64,000 nt of DNA from QAMX01 sp964448855 (GTDB lineage: Bacteria > Bacillota > Clostridia > Oscillospirales > QAMX01), in contig CAYUXI010000009.1 of the NCBI GenBank assembly GCA_964448855.1, positions 16,846 through 80,845 of the forward strand, read 5' to 3'. A model generated the notes under the pieces. It was not told where the DNA came from. It searched no databases and saw nothing but the letters and a program-made list of their open reading frames with translations. The translations under genes and the position numbers were made by a program. This document shows positions 7,276-15,504 of the stretch, piece by piece (the stretch's first letter is position 1; each line of letters opens with the position of its first letter).

Positions 7276-9396
7276 ATGTCTGATTATCATTTCTATTCCG
7301 CCTGCGGCGAACGGCCGGTGCGCCTCTGTGAGGCCACCCGGCGCTTTGCAGACGAATCGCGGCACCACAAATACGGGCTGGAAATGCGGAAAACCATGTG
7401 CGTCACGCTGGACGATATCGCCAACTGGGACGAGCTGGAACCGCTCGAGCAGTACAATCTGGCCATTCGACGCATCTGCGAGGAAGCGCCCCTCCGCATC
7501 TGTGACGGCGAACGCATCAGCGGCGCGGCCACACTCGGCATGGCCGCCGGGCATCAGATTCCCGCGACGCGCAACGGGGAAAGGGTGTTCGAAGGCATCA
7601 GCCACCTGACAATGGATTTTGAAACCGTTGTCCGGCGTGGCACCCGCTACCTGCGGGAGCAGGCCATTGCGGCACTCCAAAAATGGCGCGGAACCGAGAG
7701 CGAAGCGTTCGAACGGAGCTGTCTGGCGTGTTTGGACAGCATGGAGCTCTTGCGCAGCCGCTATCTGGAGCTTTTGCGCGACCGGCCGGACTACGCCGCC
7801 AACTACAACAGCCTGTCGCACGTTCCGGTCGAACCGGCGCGGAGCTTCCACGAGGCCGTCCAGAGCCTGTGGTTCACGTTTGCCTTTACGCGCCTGACCG
7901 GGCACTGGCCGGGCATCGGGCGCATTGACGTCATCCTCGGCGATTATCTGGAGCGCGACCTGGCCAACGGCGTGATCACGATGGACGAAGCGCGTGAGCT
8001 GCTGGCGCATTTTATGATCAAGGGCTGCGAATGGATTTGCGGCGGCAACTACGGCAGCGGCGATGCCCAGCACTATCAGAACCTCGTGCTCAGCGGGACG
8101 GACGAAAATGGCCGCGATGTCACAAATTCCGTCACCTGGCTCATCCTCGATATTCTCGAAGAAACCGGCATCAGCGACTTTCCGACCACGGTTCGCCTGA
8201 CGCCAGACAGTGACCCGCGGCTTCTGCGGCGCTGCGCCGAGGTCATGCGCCACGGCGGCGGCACGCTGGCGGTCTACAATGAGCCGCTGATTCTGCGCGC
8301 ACTGAAGCGCTTCGGGTATGACGAAACGGAAGCCGCGCACTTTGCCAACGACGGCTGCTGGGAGGTTCAGATTCCCGGAAAAACGTATTTCTCCTACATC
8401 CCGTTCGATGCGCTCCGCGTGCTGCAGCAGGAAACGCTAGGCGGCTATGCGGAGACCGTCGATTACGATTCGTTTGAGGCGCTCTACAGCCGCTATCTCG
8501 ACGATCTCTGGCACGTGATCGACGACGTTGTCCAGCATATGCGCAAGCGGTTTTTGCCGAAATCGAACAAGCGCGCCTTTCCCTGCACCGTCGCCTCGCT
8601 CTTTGAAGGCGGCTGCATCGAATCCGGCCACTCCTATCTCGACTGTGGCCCGACCTACAACGTCATTTCCCCGCACATCGGCGGCTTTGCCGATGTCGTG
8701 GACAGCCTGTACGCCATTCGTCAGCTCGTCTTTGTGGAAAAGCGGCTGACGCTGCGGGAGTTCCTCCGGATTCTGCGCGACAACTGGGAGGGCGCAGAGC
8801 CGCTGCGGCAGTATGTCATGAACAAATACACGTATTACGGCAGCGACAGCGACGATGCCGATGCGCTGGCTGCACGGCTACTCGGCGACTTTGAAGACCT
8901 CTGCGACCGCGCCGATCAGAATGCCGGATGCCCGTACCGCTTCCCCGCCGGCGTCAGCACGTTTGGCCGCCAGCTGGAGTGGGCACCCCGGCGGCTGGCC
9001 GTTCCGCATGGGTACCGCGCCGGAACCGTGCTGGCCGGGAACTGCTCCCCGACGCCCGGAACCGATCATGCCGGGGCGACGGCGGTCATTCGCTCCTACT
9101 GCAAGCTGCCACTCGAACGCGCCGCGACCGGCGCTGCGCTCGATATCAAGCTGACACCCTCCTCCGTCAGCGGAGAAGCGGGTCTGGATGCGCTCATTTC
9201 GCTGATGCGCGGCTTTGTGACGCTCGGCGGGTTCTTTATGCAGCTGGACGTTGCGGACGCCTCCGTCCTTCGTGCAGCGCAGGAGCACCCGGAGGATTAT
9301 CAGACGCTCTCGGTGCGCGTGTCCGGCTGGAACGCCCGATTCGTGACGCTGAACCGGGAGTGGCAGGATATGGTGATTGGACAGATGGAATCATGA
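7276..9396 (+). CDS. glycyl radical enzyme (pyruvate formate-lyase superfamily), substrate unassigned
   Basis: 706-aa glycyl radical enzyme. The radical Gly is residue 684 in RVSGWNARF, 22 residues from the C-terminus. The thiyl-forming Cys is residue 361 in NDGCWEVQIPG, followed two residues later by a Glu in the position of the general base of eliminases. A single Cys rather than PFL's Cys-Cys excludes a classical pyruvate formate-lyase; the Trp after the Cys replaces the Val common in diol, choline and hydroxyproline lyases. Rather short for the family (about 750-850 aa). Start chosen at 7276 because upstream in-frame codons lie in the terminator and promoter. Its activase overlaps its stop (ATGA). 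No shell proteins or obvious substrate genes are adjacent. Confidence 0.88.
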   Translation: MSDYHFYSACGERPVRLCEATRRFADESRHHKYGLEMRKTMCVTLDDIANWDELEPLEQYNLAIRRICEEAPLRICDGERISGAATLGMAAGHQIPATRNGERVFEGISHLTMDFETVVRRGTRYLREQAIAALQKWRGTESEAFERSCLACLDSMELLRSRYLELLRDRPDYAANYNSLSHVPVEPARSFHEAVQSLWFTFAFTRLTGHWPGIGRIDVILGDYLERDLANGVITMDEARELLAHFMIKGCEWICGGNYGSGDAQHYQNLVLSGTDENGRDVTNSVTWLILDILEETGISDFPTTVRLTPDSDPRLLRRCAEVMRHGGGTLAVYNEPLILRALKRFGYDETEAAHFANDGCWEVQIPGKTYFSYIPFDALRVLQQETLGGYAETVDYDSFEALYSRYLDDLWHVIDDVVQHMRKRFLPKSNKRAFPCTVASLFEGGCIESGHSYLDCGPTYNVISPHIGGFADVVDSLYAIRQLVFVEKRLTLREFLRILRDNWEGAEPLRQYVMNKYTYYGSDSDDADALAARLLGDFEDLCDRADQNAGCPYRFPAGVSTFGRQLEWAPRRLAVPHGYRAGTVLAGNCSPTPGTDHAGATAVIRSYCKLPLERAATGAALDIKLTPSSVSGEAGLDALISLMRGFVTLGGFFMQLDVADASVLRAAQEHPEDYQTLSVRVSGWNARFVTLNREWQDMVIGQMES

Positions 9397-10259
9397 CGCT
9401 GCTGCTTGCCGAGATTCAACGCTTCTGTATGCACGACGGCCCCGGCCTCCGCACGACGCTGTTTCTCAAGGGCTGTCCGCTGCGGTGCGCATGGTGCCAC
9501 AATCCGGAAACGCAGCGCCCGGAGCCGGAGCTCCTGTTTTATGCGACCAAATGCCTGTCCTGCGGCGCGTGTGCAGCGCGCTGTCCCGCTCATGCTCAGC
9601 AGTGTACAGACGCCGGACGCCGCATTGACCGTTCACGCTGCACGGCCTGCGGACAGTGTGTGGATGCTTGCTGGACGGGTGCGCTGGCGCTCTCCGGGCA
9701 GCGATACACAATTCCGGAGCTGATGGCCGTTTTGGAGCGCGACCGCGCATTTTACGGCGCAGAGGGCGGCGTGACGCTGTCCGGCGGTGAACCGCTCATG
9801 CAGCCCGAGGGCTGTCTGGCGCTGCTGCGCGCCTGCCGCGAGGCCGGCATTTCCACAGCGATCGAGACGTGTGGGCAATTCGACCCGGCCATTCTGCCGG
9901 AGCTGGTGCCGCTCGTCGATTGCTTCCTCTGGGACATCAAGGACACCGATTCCGCCCGCCATCTCCGCATGACCGGCGTCGGAACGGAGCAAATCCTCGC
10001 CAATCTGCACGCCGCCGATGCGCTCGGTGCCAAGACCCGACTGCGCTGCATCTTGGTCAATACCGTCAACGCGGAGGATGCGCATTATCAGGCCGTCCGC
10101 GCCCTGCGCGAGACGCTGCACGGCTGCACCGGCGTGGAATGGCTGCCCTATCACGCTTACGCCGGAACCAAAGCGACGTTTCTCGGCAGACCGGACAATG
10201 GCCGAACCGACTGGATTCCGACGGATGCGCAGCTGGAACGCGCCCGACAAATGGCGTAG
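9393..10259 (+). CDS. glycyl radical enzyme activating enzyme (radical SAM)
   Basis: 288-aa radical SAM activase that installs the glycyl radical on the upstream enzyme. The SAM cluster is C28xxxC32xxC35 (GCPLRCAWC). A ferredoxin-type insert has two further [4Fe-4S] motifs (C54/57/60/64 and C83/86/89/93), as in the activases of non-PFL glycyl radical enzymes. The GGVTLSGGEPL motif binds the SAM methionine. The start ATG overlaps the upstream TGA by 4 nt, so the pair is translationally coupled. An earlier in-frame start would lie inside the enzyme gene and is rejected. Confidence 0.92.
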   Translation: MTLLLAEIQRFCMHDGPGLRTTLFLKGCPLRCAWCHNPETQRPEPELLFYATKCLSCGACAARCPAHAQQCTDAGRRIDRSRCTACGQCVDACWTGALALSGQRYTIPELMAVLERDRAFYGAEGGVTLSGGEPLMQPEGCLALLRACREAGISTAIETCGQFDPAILPELVPLVDCFLWDIKDTDSARHLRMTGVGTEQILANLHAADALGAKTRLRCILVNTVNAEDAHYQAVRALRETLHGCTGVEWLPYHAYAGTKATFLGRPDNGRTDWIPTDAQLERARQMA

Positions 10260-10525
10260 GCATGGGCGCAGTGCAGTCAGTGTGCTGCGCGTAAACGATG
10301 AGCCGTGAGACGTTCGAACCGGGCAATACGCCCGCTCATTCACCGCTGGTATTCCCACCGGCGAACTGCGCAACACGTTCTCCGTCCGGTTTGCGCATTC
10401 CCTGTGCTGTCAGCAGCCTTGCGCACCCCCAACCGTCGCGTTCCGCGACACATCCTTCGCCGTTGCAGGGTCCCGATCCATCATGCAAAAAGCGCATTCC
10501 CCAGCCATTCCGTTTTGGGTCAATA

Positions 10526-10562
10526 AAATCCCCGAACAAGCAGCTTGCTTGTTCGGGGATTT
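10526..10562. terminator. bidirectional intrinsic terminator
   Basis: 17-bp perfect stem AAATCCCCGAACAAGCA with its complement (10526-10542, 10546-10562) and a 3-nt loop; T-rich on either exit. It can end the glycyl-radical operon (+) and the amino-acid ABC operon (-). The rest of 10260-10600 shows no gene. Confidence 0.85.
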
Positions 10563-10611
10563 CTCAATTTTTGGGCGATTGCATTGGAAAAACGCTGCTT
10601 TGCCGCGATGG

Positions 10612-10990
10612 ATGGCAGTCGTGCGCGACACGTCGCAGCGGGGGGCAGTGCGTCATGCAATTCGCGTCGCAGCGGGGGACAGTGCGTTTGTCGTGTTGGT
10701 TTCCATGGCAAAAGGCTTCATGCCGATTTGCGCCGCAGCAAAGAAGATGTGCCCGTATGCTTCGCGATTTGCGTTGCAGTGGGGGACAGTGCGTTGCGCA
10801 ATTCGTTGCAAGGGGGCATCTCGTTACGCGATTCGCGTTGCAAGGGGGCAGTGCGTTTGTCGTGTTGGTTTCCATACAAAAGGCTTCATGCCGATTTGCG
10901 CCGCAGCAAAGAAGATGTGCCCGTATGCTTCGCGATTTGCGTTGCAAGGGGACAGCGCGTTGCGCAATTTGTTGCGCCGCCCGTTGCCGC
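10612..10990. repeat. degenerate repeat array with a ~105-bp direct repeat
   Basis: Two copies of a ~105-bp sequence (10681-10785 and 10850-10953, offset 168-169 bp, nearly identical). They are embedded in a series of shorter repeats of the type TTGCAAGGGGGCAGTGCG. Several long open frames cross it on the + strand, but they simply read the repeat in each frame and lack ribosome sites. The array lies between the stop codon of the amino-acid ABC ATPase (-) and the terminator at 10526-10562, so it is probably transcribed as its 3' UTR. Confidence 0.8.
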
Positions 10991-11031
10991 ATATCCAGAC
11001 TCTGCCGCCATTTCCCGACGCCGAGGTGCAG

Positions 11032-11799
11032 TTACAGGGTGAGCGTGGAGTTCAGGAAAGCGCGGAGCCGCTGGCTCTTGGGGTTTGCAAACAGCTCCTC
11101 CGGTGCGCCCTCTTCCTCGATTCGGCCGTTGTCCATGAAAATCACGCGGTCGGCCACCTCCCGCGCAAAGCCCATTTCATGCGTGACGATCAGCATGGTG
11201 GTGCGGGCTTCGGCCAGACGCCGCATGACCGCCAGAACCTCCCCGGTGATTTCCGGGTCGAGCGCACTGGTCGGCTCATCAAACAGCATGAGCGACGGAT
11301 CCATCGCCAGCCCACGCGCAATGGCCACGCGCTGCTTCTGGCCGCCGGACAGCTGCGCCGGGTAGGCGTTCTCCTTGCCCTTCAGGCCGACCAGCTCCAT
11401 CAGCGACTGTGCGCGGGCGTCGGCCTCCTCCTTTGGCTGATGCTTGACATGGATGGGTGCGTAGCTGATATTCTGTACGCACGTCATGTGCGGAAACAGG
11501 TTGAAATGCTGGAAAACCATGCCGGTTTCGGTGCAGATGCGGCGGATTTCCCGCTCTTTTGGATAGCAGACCTTTCCGGCCGCGTTTGTCTCCACGAGCG
11601 TTTCGCCGTTGACCACGATGGAACCGGCGGACACCCGCTCCAGACAGTTGATACAGCGGAGCAGCGTCGATTTCCCGGAGCCGGACGGCCCGATGATGGC
11701 GACGGTTTCCCCTTTTTGGACGTTGAGATCGACACCGGCCAGCGCCTCACAGTTGGCAAACCGCTTGCGAATCCCCTTCATCATCAAAACATTGTCCAC
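11032..11799 (-). CDS. polar amino-acid ABC transporter, ATP-binding protein (GlnQ type)
   Basis: 255-aa importer ATPase. Walker A GPSGSGKST near residue 37, signature LSGGQKQRVAIARGLA, Walker B LMLFDEPTSALDPE, and the switch His in VTHEMGFA. It sits 5 nt downstream of the permease gene and forms a two-gene unit. No substrate-binding protein is in the unit, so the amino acid (often Gln, His, cystine or Arg) cannot be named. Its 3' side runs into a repeat array. Confidence 0.95.
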   Translation of the reverse strand: MDNVLMMKGIRKRFANCEALAGVDLNVQKGETVAIIGPSGSGKSTLLRCINCLERVSAGSIVVNGETLVETNAAGKVCYPKEREIRRICTETGMVFQHFNLFPHMTCVQNISYAPIHVKHQPKEEADARAQSLMELVGLKGKENAYPAQLSGGQKQRVAIARGLAMDPSLMLFDEPTSALDPEITGEVLAVMRRLAEARTTMLIVTHEMGFAREVADRVIFMDNGRIEEEGAPEELFANPKSQRLRAFLNSTLTL

Positions 11800-11804
11800 A
11801 GGAA

Positions 11805-12572
11805 CTACCTCCGACTTTCTTTGCCTGTGCGCCGTCCGCCAAACAGGCGGCGCGACTGTTTATTCGCCTGCTGCGCCGCAGCGGCGGGCGAGAGCGCCTC
11901 AAACCTTGAGAAGTACTGCTCAATCCGCTGGGCAACCAGCGTCAGTAAAAACGCGCAGACCAGATAAATGATCGCCGCAATCAGGTACGCCATCGCGTTG
12001 GCGTCGCGGTTGACCGCGCCCTGCGCCGCCTTCATCAGTTCACCGACGCCGATGACGTAGACGAGCGCCGTATCCTTGACCAGTGTGATCGCTTCGTTTG
12101 CCACCGGCGGCAGCACACGCTTGACCGTCTGCGGGAGGATGATGCCAAAAATCGTGCGGGCGCGCCCGATGCCGAGCGACTGCGCCGCCTCATACTGTCC
12201 GCGGTCGATGCTTTCGATGCCACCGCGATAAATTTCGGCGAGGTAGGCCGCGTAGTTCAGCACAAACGTGATTACCGCCGTCGGGAAGCTGTCCAGCCGG
12301 ATGTTGCAGCCGATCGGCAGAAAGAAGTAGAAGAAAAAGAGCTGCAGCATCAGCGGTGTGCCGCGGAAAATCCAGATGTACGCCTTGCACAGCCAACGCA
12401 CCGGCGGAATGCGGCAGATGCTGCCCAATGCCAGCGGGAGGCCAAGCGGCACCGACAGCACCAGTGTCAGAAGGAACAGCTTCAGCGTAATCAGGAAGCC
12501 TTCGGCCAGCGACGGCAAAATTCCCTGCGTATAGTGGAGCATCTCAGAAAAACTATCTCCGAAAATATGCAT
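11805..12572 (-). CDS. polar amino-acid ABC transporter, permease (HisM/GlnP family)
   Basis: 255-aa inner-membrane permease with about five membrane spans. The EAA-loop signature is GRGQYEAAQSLG-like (DRGQYEAAQSLGIGRARTIF), followed by ILPQTVKRVLPPVANEAITLVKDTAL, diagnostic of the polar amino-acid uptake family. A basic, Ala/Gln-rich cytoplasmic tail of about 35 residues follows the last span. First gene of the two-gene ABC unit, with a consensus promoter about 85-110 nt upstream. Confidence 0.94.
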   Translation of the reverse strand: MHIFGDSFSEMLHYTQGILPSLAEGFLITLKLFLLTLVLSVPLGLPLALGSICRIPPVRWLCKAYIWIFRGTPLMLQLFFFYFFLPIGCNIRLDSFPTAVITFVLNYAAYLAEIYRGGIESIDRGQYEAAQSLGIGRARTIFGIILPQTVKRVLPPVANEAITLVKDTALVYVIGVGELMKAAQGAVNRDANAMAYLIAAIIYLVCAFLLTLVAQRIEQYFSRFEALSPAAAAQQANKQSRRLFGGRRTGKESRR

Positions 12573-12655
12573 ATTTTTTCGACCTTCTCCCGCCGGAAAC
12601 CCCTCCGGCGCATATTTTTTCCGGCAAATATCGCCGGGCGATTTATCCAGCTAAC

Positions 12656-12684
12656 ATGATACCAGAAAAAAGGGCGCTTGTCAA
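12656..12684 (-). promoter_or_regulatory. promoter of the amino-acid ABC operon
   Basis: Minus strand: TTGACA (complement of 12679-12684), 17 bp, TATCAT (complement of 12656-12661). Confidence 0.85.
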
Positions 12685-12707
12685 CCGCCTGTACAGGTTG
12701 CACAGAA

Positions 12708-12749
12708 AAACAGACCGACATTTTCTGATCTCAGAAAAGTCGGTCTGTT
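12708..12749 (-). terminator. terminator of the 15-gene redox operon
   Basis: Minus strand: AACAGACCGAC stem paired with GTCGGTCTGTT (12739-12749 and 12709-12719), extended by TTTTCTGA/TCAGAAAA, then T-rich. It lies directly after the hydrogenase stop codon. Confidence 0.85.
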
Positions 12750-12763
12750 GGTTGGTGCAGCTT

Positions 12764-14188
12764 TTATTCGAGTGCGGAAAGCGCGTCGGAAATGGTTTTT
12801 TCGAAGGCGAGCTTCCCGTATTTATCGACGTCGGCCTTGTTCTTTTCGCCGTGCGTCAGGCAGCCTGCGCCGCCGATGCAGCCGCCGACGCACGCCATGC
12901 CTTCGATGAAGTTGGCGTCCAGCACGCCCTTGGAGTACTTCAGAAGGGCGACGCGGCAGGCTTCAATTCCGTCACACGCACACGGCTTCAGCTCGAAATC
13001 CTCGAGGCCGTTTTCCTTCAGCCCCTGACGCACCGCGTCGCTGAGGCCGCCGGAGCGGGCAAAGATTCGGCCGAAGTAGGAAGCGTTGTCCAGAATATCC
13101 TCCGGCAGGTTGGTGATTTCCAGATCGCGGCTGTCAAACAACGCCTGAAGCTCTTCAAACGTCATCACCGCATCGACATACGGCTTGACCTCGTCGCGCT
13201 GAATTTCGGCTTTTTTCGCCGTGCACGGCCCGATAAAGACCACCTTGCAGGGTGCTTCATGCTCCTTGATGTACTTGGAGATCGTCGCCATCGGGGAGAG
13301 GTTGTGCGAAATCAGCGATTTCAGCTGCGGGAACGCCTTCTCGATGTAGGTGACGAACGCCGGGCAGCAGGAGCTGGTCAGGAAGCCCTTTTCGGCGAGC
13401 TCCTTGGACTCCGCCTTGGCGACCATATCGGCGCCGAGCGCCGCCTCGATGACGGTGTGGAAGCCGAGCTCCTTCAGGCCGGAAATGACCTGGCCGAGCT
13501 TGGCATAGGTGAACTGGCTGGAAATGGCCGGTGCAACGACGGCAAAGACCTTGTACTTCGTGTTGTTTTCGCTCTTTTTCAGGATGTCAATGACATCGAG
13601 AATGAACGACTTGTCCACGATGGCACCAAACGGGCACTGATACACGCAGGCACCGCACGCGATGCACTTGTTGTTGTCGATGCCGGCGGTCTTGTTTTCG
13701 TTCATGTGAATGGCCTTGATCTTGCAGGCGTTTTCACAGGGACGCTTCCGGTTGACGATCGCCGTATAGGGGCAGACCTTGGAGCACGCGCCGCAGTTGA
13801 CGCACTTCGATTTATCGATGTGCGCGACGTGCTGGTCATCAAACGTGATGGCGCCGACGCGGCAGACATCCTCGCAGCGGTGCGCCAGGCATCCGCGGCA
13901 GGCGTTGGTGACTTCGTAGCCGCCGATCGGGCATTCGTCGCACGCAATTTCCAGGACTTCGATGATGTTCGGATTCGAACGATCTCCGCCCATGGCCACT
14001 TTCACGCGTTCGCTGAGGATGGCGCGTTCCTTGTAAACGCAGCAGCGCATGGTCGACGTATTCCCCGGGACAATTTTCTTCGGGATATCCAGCAGGTTTT
14101 CCGTGAGCGTATCCGCCCACGCCTGACGTGCAACCTCCCGCAGAACCTGATACTTCAAATGTTGTACTTTGGTATCGAATTTCCGCAT
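12764..14188 (-). CDS. [FeFe] hydrogenase, monomeric group B-like
   Basis: 474-aa iron-only hydrogenase that would reduce protons with ferredoxin electrons. All H-cluster motifs are present: SSCCPAF (C274, C275), FIGPCTAKKAE (C322), and MACVGGCIGGAG (C433, C437). About 200 N-terminal residues hold several ferredoxin-type clusters (C100/104/109 region, C129/132/135/139, C175/178/181/185). GPC instead of MPC in motif L2 and the short, domain-poor N-terminus point to the poorly characterised group B rather than the bifurcating trimeric type. Preceded by GGAGGAG. Last gene of the operon. Confidence 0.87.
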   Translation of the reverse strand: MRKFDTKVQHLKYQVLREVARQAWADTLTENLLDIPKKIVPGNTSTMRCCVYKERAILSERVKVAMGGDRSNPNIIEVLEIACDECPIGGYEVTNACRGCLAHRCEDVCRVGAITFDDQHVAHIDKSKCVNCGACSKVCPYTAIVNRKRPCENACKIKAIHMNENKTAGIDNNKCIACGACVYQCPFGAIVDKSFILDVIDILKKSENNTKYKVFAVVAPAISSQFTYAKLGQVISGLKELGFHTVIEAALGADMVAKAESKELAEKGFLTSSCCPAFVTYIEKAFPQLKSLISHNLSPMATISKYIKEHEAPCKVVFIGPCTAKKAEIQRDEVKPYVDAVMTFEELQALFDSRDLEITNLPEDILDNASYFGRIFARSGGLSDAVRQGLKENGLEDFELKPCACDGIEACRVALLKYSKGVLDANFIEGMACVGGCIGGAGCLTHGEKNKADVDKYGKLAFEKTISDALSALE

Positions 14189-14225
14189 GGTTCTCCTCCA
14201 AAATCAGAAATAGGCGAATGATGAC

Positions 14226-14471
14226 TCATGCGCCGAGCTTCGGCAGAATATTGCATTCAAAGAAATCCTTTGTGGTTTCGGGTGTGACCGAGAAGAATTC
14301 GCCGTCAATGGTGGTGCAGACGCCCTTCTGGCACTGTCCCATGCAGAACGTTCCGGCGAGTTCAATCTGTTCCTCCAGCCCCTTTTCCCGGATCAGTTCC
14401 TGCAATTGACGGACAACACTGTGGGAGCCTTTGACGTGGCAGGATGAACCGATGCAAACAGTGACTTTCAT
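14226..14471 (-). CDS. thioredoxin-like [2Fe-2S] ferredoxin (NuoE C-terminal type)
   Basis: 81-aa protein (83 if a TTG at 14477 is used). Four Cys in NuoE/HydC-like spacing, CxxxxC near the N-terminus (VCIGSSCHV) and CMGQC about 32 residues later, indicate a thioredoxin-fold [2Fe-2S] ferredoxin. The ATG lies 11-12 nt after AAGGA and the TTG only 5-6 nt after it, so the start is uncertain. Its position 37 nt before the hydrogenase gene makes it a likely electron partner of that enzyme. Confidence 0.82.
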   Translation of the reverse strand: MKVTVCIGSSCHVKGSHSVVRQLQELIREKGLEEQIELAGTFCMGQCQKGVCTTIDGEFFSVTPETTKDFFECNILPKLGA

Positions 14472-14487
14472 ATTCAAATAGATCCTT

Positions 14488-15123
14488 TCATATCTGCACC
14501 GACCGGTCGCCGGAGCAGATCTTATTGTTCAGATGTGCAAGAGACAACGCCATGTTTTCATATTGAACAGGGATGCTGTCAGGAGTTTCAAGGGTACACG
14601 GTGCAAAGCACCAGATGGCCTGAATGCCGCAGGCCAGGAACCGGTCACAGACGGACTGTGCCTCCGAAGCGGGAACCGCAATGACGCCGATGCGAACGTG
14701 ATGTTCCCGGCAAAAGGGCTCCAGCTCCTCCATGGGGCAAATCAGCTTCCCGCTGTGGCTCCGCTCCCGGGCATGAACCGCAATATCGAACGCTGCGGAA
14801 ACGTGCAGACCGTATTCTTCAAAACCGCCATAGTCGAGCAGCGCCCGTCCGAGCTTTCCGGCCCCGGCAATCACAACCTGGCTGTCGTCCCCGCCGAGAA
14901 ACGTTTCAAAGACGTGGATCAGCTGTCTGGTGTCATAGCCGGTGCGCGGGCGTCCGGCACCGCTCACCGCGTTCAAATCCTTCCGCACCTGCACTTCGCC
15001 GAGGCCGAGCGCGTGTGCCAGCGTCGTCGCAGAGATGGTTTCCGCCTGCTGCGCCTGCTTCAGATATTTCAGATAGATCGGGATTCGCCCAATGGTTGCT
15101 CTGGAGATTTCAGCCTGTTTCAT
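14488..15123 (-). CDS. rex: redox-sensing transcriptional repressor Rex
   Basis: 211-aa Rex repressor that senses the NADH/NAD+ ratio. The N-terminal winged helix carries the recognition sequence GEVQVRKDLNAVSG, and the Rossmann domain has GAGKLGRALLDYGG at about residues 87-100. A C-terminal domain-swap helix is present. It is embedded in the redox operon between the fumarate reductase and hydrogenase genes, so it is presumably an autoregulator of this unit. I do not see a canonical TTGTTAA-N4-TTAACAA site near the operon promoter. Confidence 0.96.
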   Translation of the reverse strand: MKQAEISRATIGRIPIYLKYLKQAQQAETISATTLAHALGLGEVQVRKDLNAVSGAGRPRTGYDTRQLIHVFETFLGGDDSQVVIAGAGKLGRALLDYGGFEEYGLHVSAAFDIAVHARERSHSGKLICPMEELEPFCREHHVRIGVIAVPASEAQSVCDRFLACGIQAIWCFAPCTLETPDSIPVQYENMALSLAHLNNKICSGDRSVQI

Positions 15124-15165
15124 AGTTCCTGCCTTTTGTCGGATATTCCTGCAAGCCGCCGGGAT

Positions 15166-15492
15166 TTACGCACGCTGAGCGGCAGCTGCGTCAGCTGCTT
15201 CGTCAAGCTTTTTGTTGCGGAAGTACAGTGCGACATCGATGGAAATTTCGATGAAGTTGAGCACATAGAAGAAGAAGCTCAGATAGAAAATGAAGCCGCT
15301 GCTGCCGCTGGTGACCTGAATGATCTTACGCGCAATGCCGCACGCATAGCCGATCAGCAGGAACACTTCAAAGAACAGGCTTTTGCCCTTTGCCGTTCTG
15401 GAAACCAGCGATTTCCGGATGGAAATCGGCCAGGACAGACCAAAACAGAAAATTGTCAGCGCCTCGAGAAGATCTGTAATCATAATTTGCAA
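15166..15492 (-). CDS. small three-span membrane protein (PQ-loop/SemiSWEET-like)
   Basis: 108 aa with three predicted hydrophobic segments (about residues 8-28, 39-58 and 67-91) and a short Ala-rich cytoplasmic tail. The FGLSWPISIRKSL segment is reminiscent of PQ-loop half-transporters. It contains no His, so it cannot be a haem-b anchor like FrdC/SdhC. Fitted between frdA-like (12 nt) and rex (42 nt), it may help localise the soluble fumarate reductase or move a C4 acid. The function is not known. Confidence 0.7.
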   Translation of the reverse strand: MQIMITDLLEALTIFCFGLSWPISIRKSLVSRTAKGKSLFFEVFLLIGYACGIARKIIQVTSGSSGFIFYLSFFFYVLNFIEISIDVALYFRNKKLDEAADAAAAQRA

Positions 15493-15504
15493 CCTGCTTT
15501 CTGT

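Noticed and set aside
10298..11967. Long plus-strand open frames over the repeats at 10.3-11.0 kb and through the ABC transporter genes
   Set aside because: They read the same DNA repeat in different frames, lack ribosome sites and continue antisense through a clear ABC ATPase gene.
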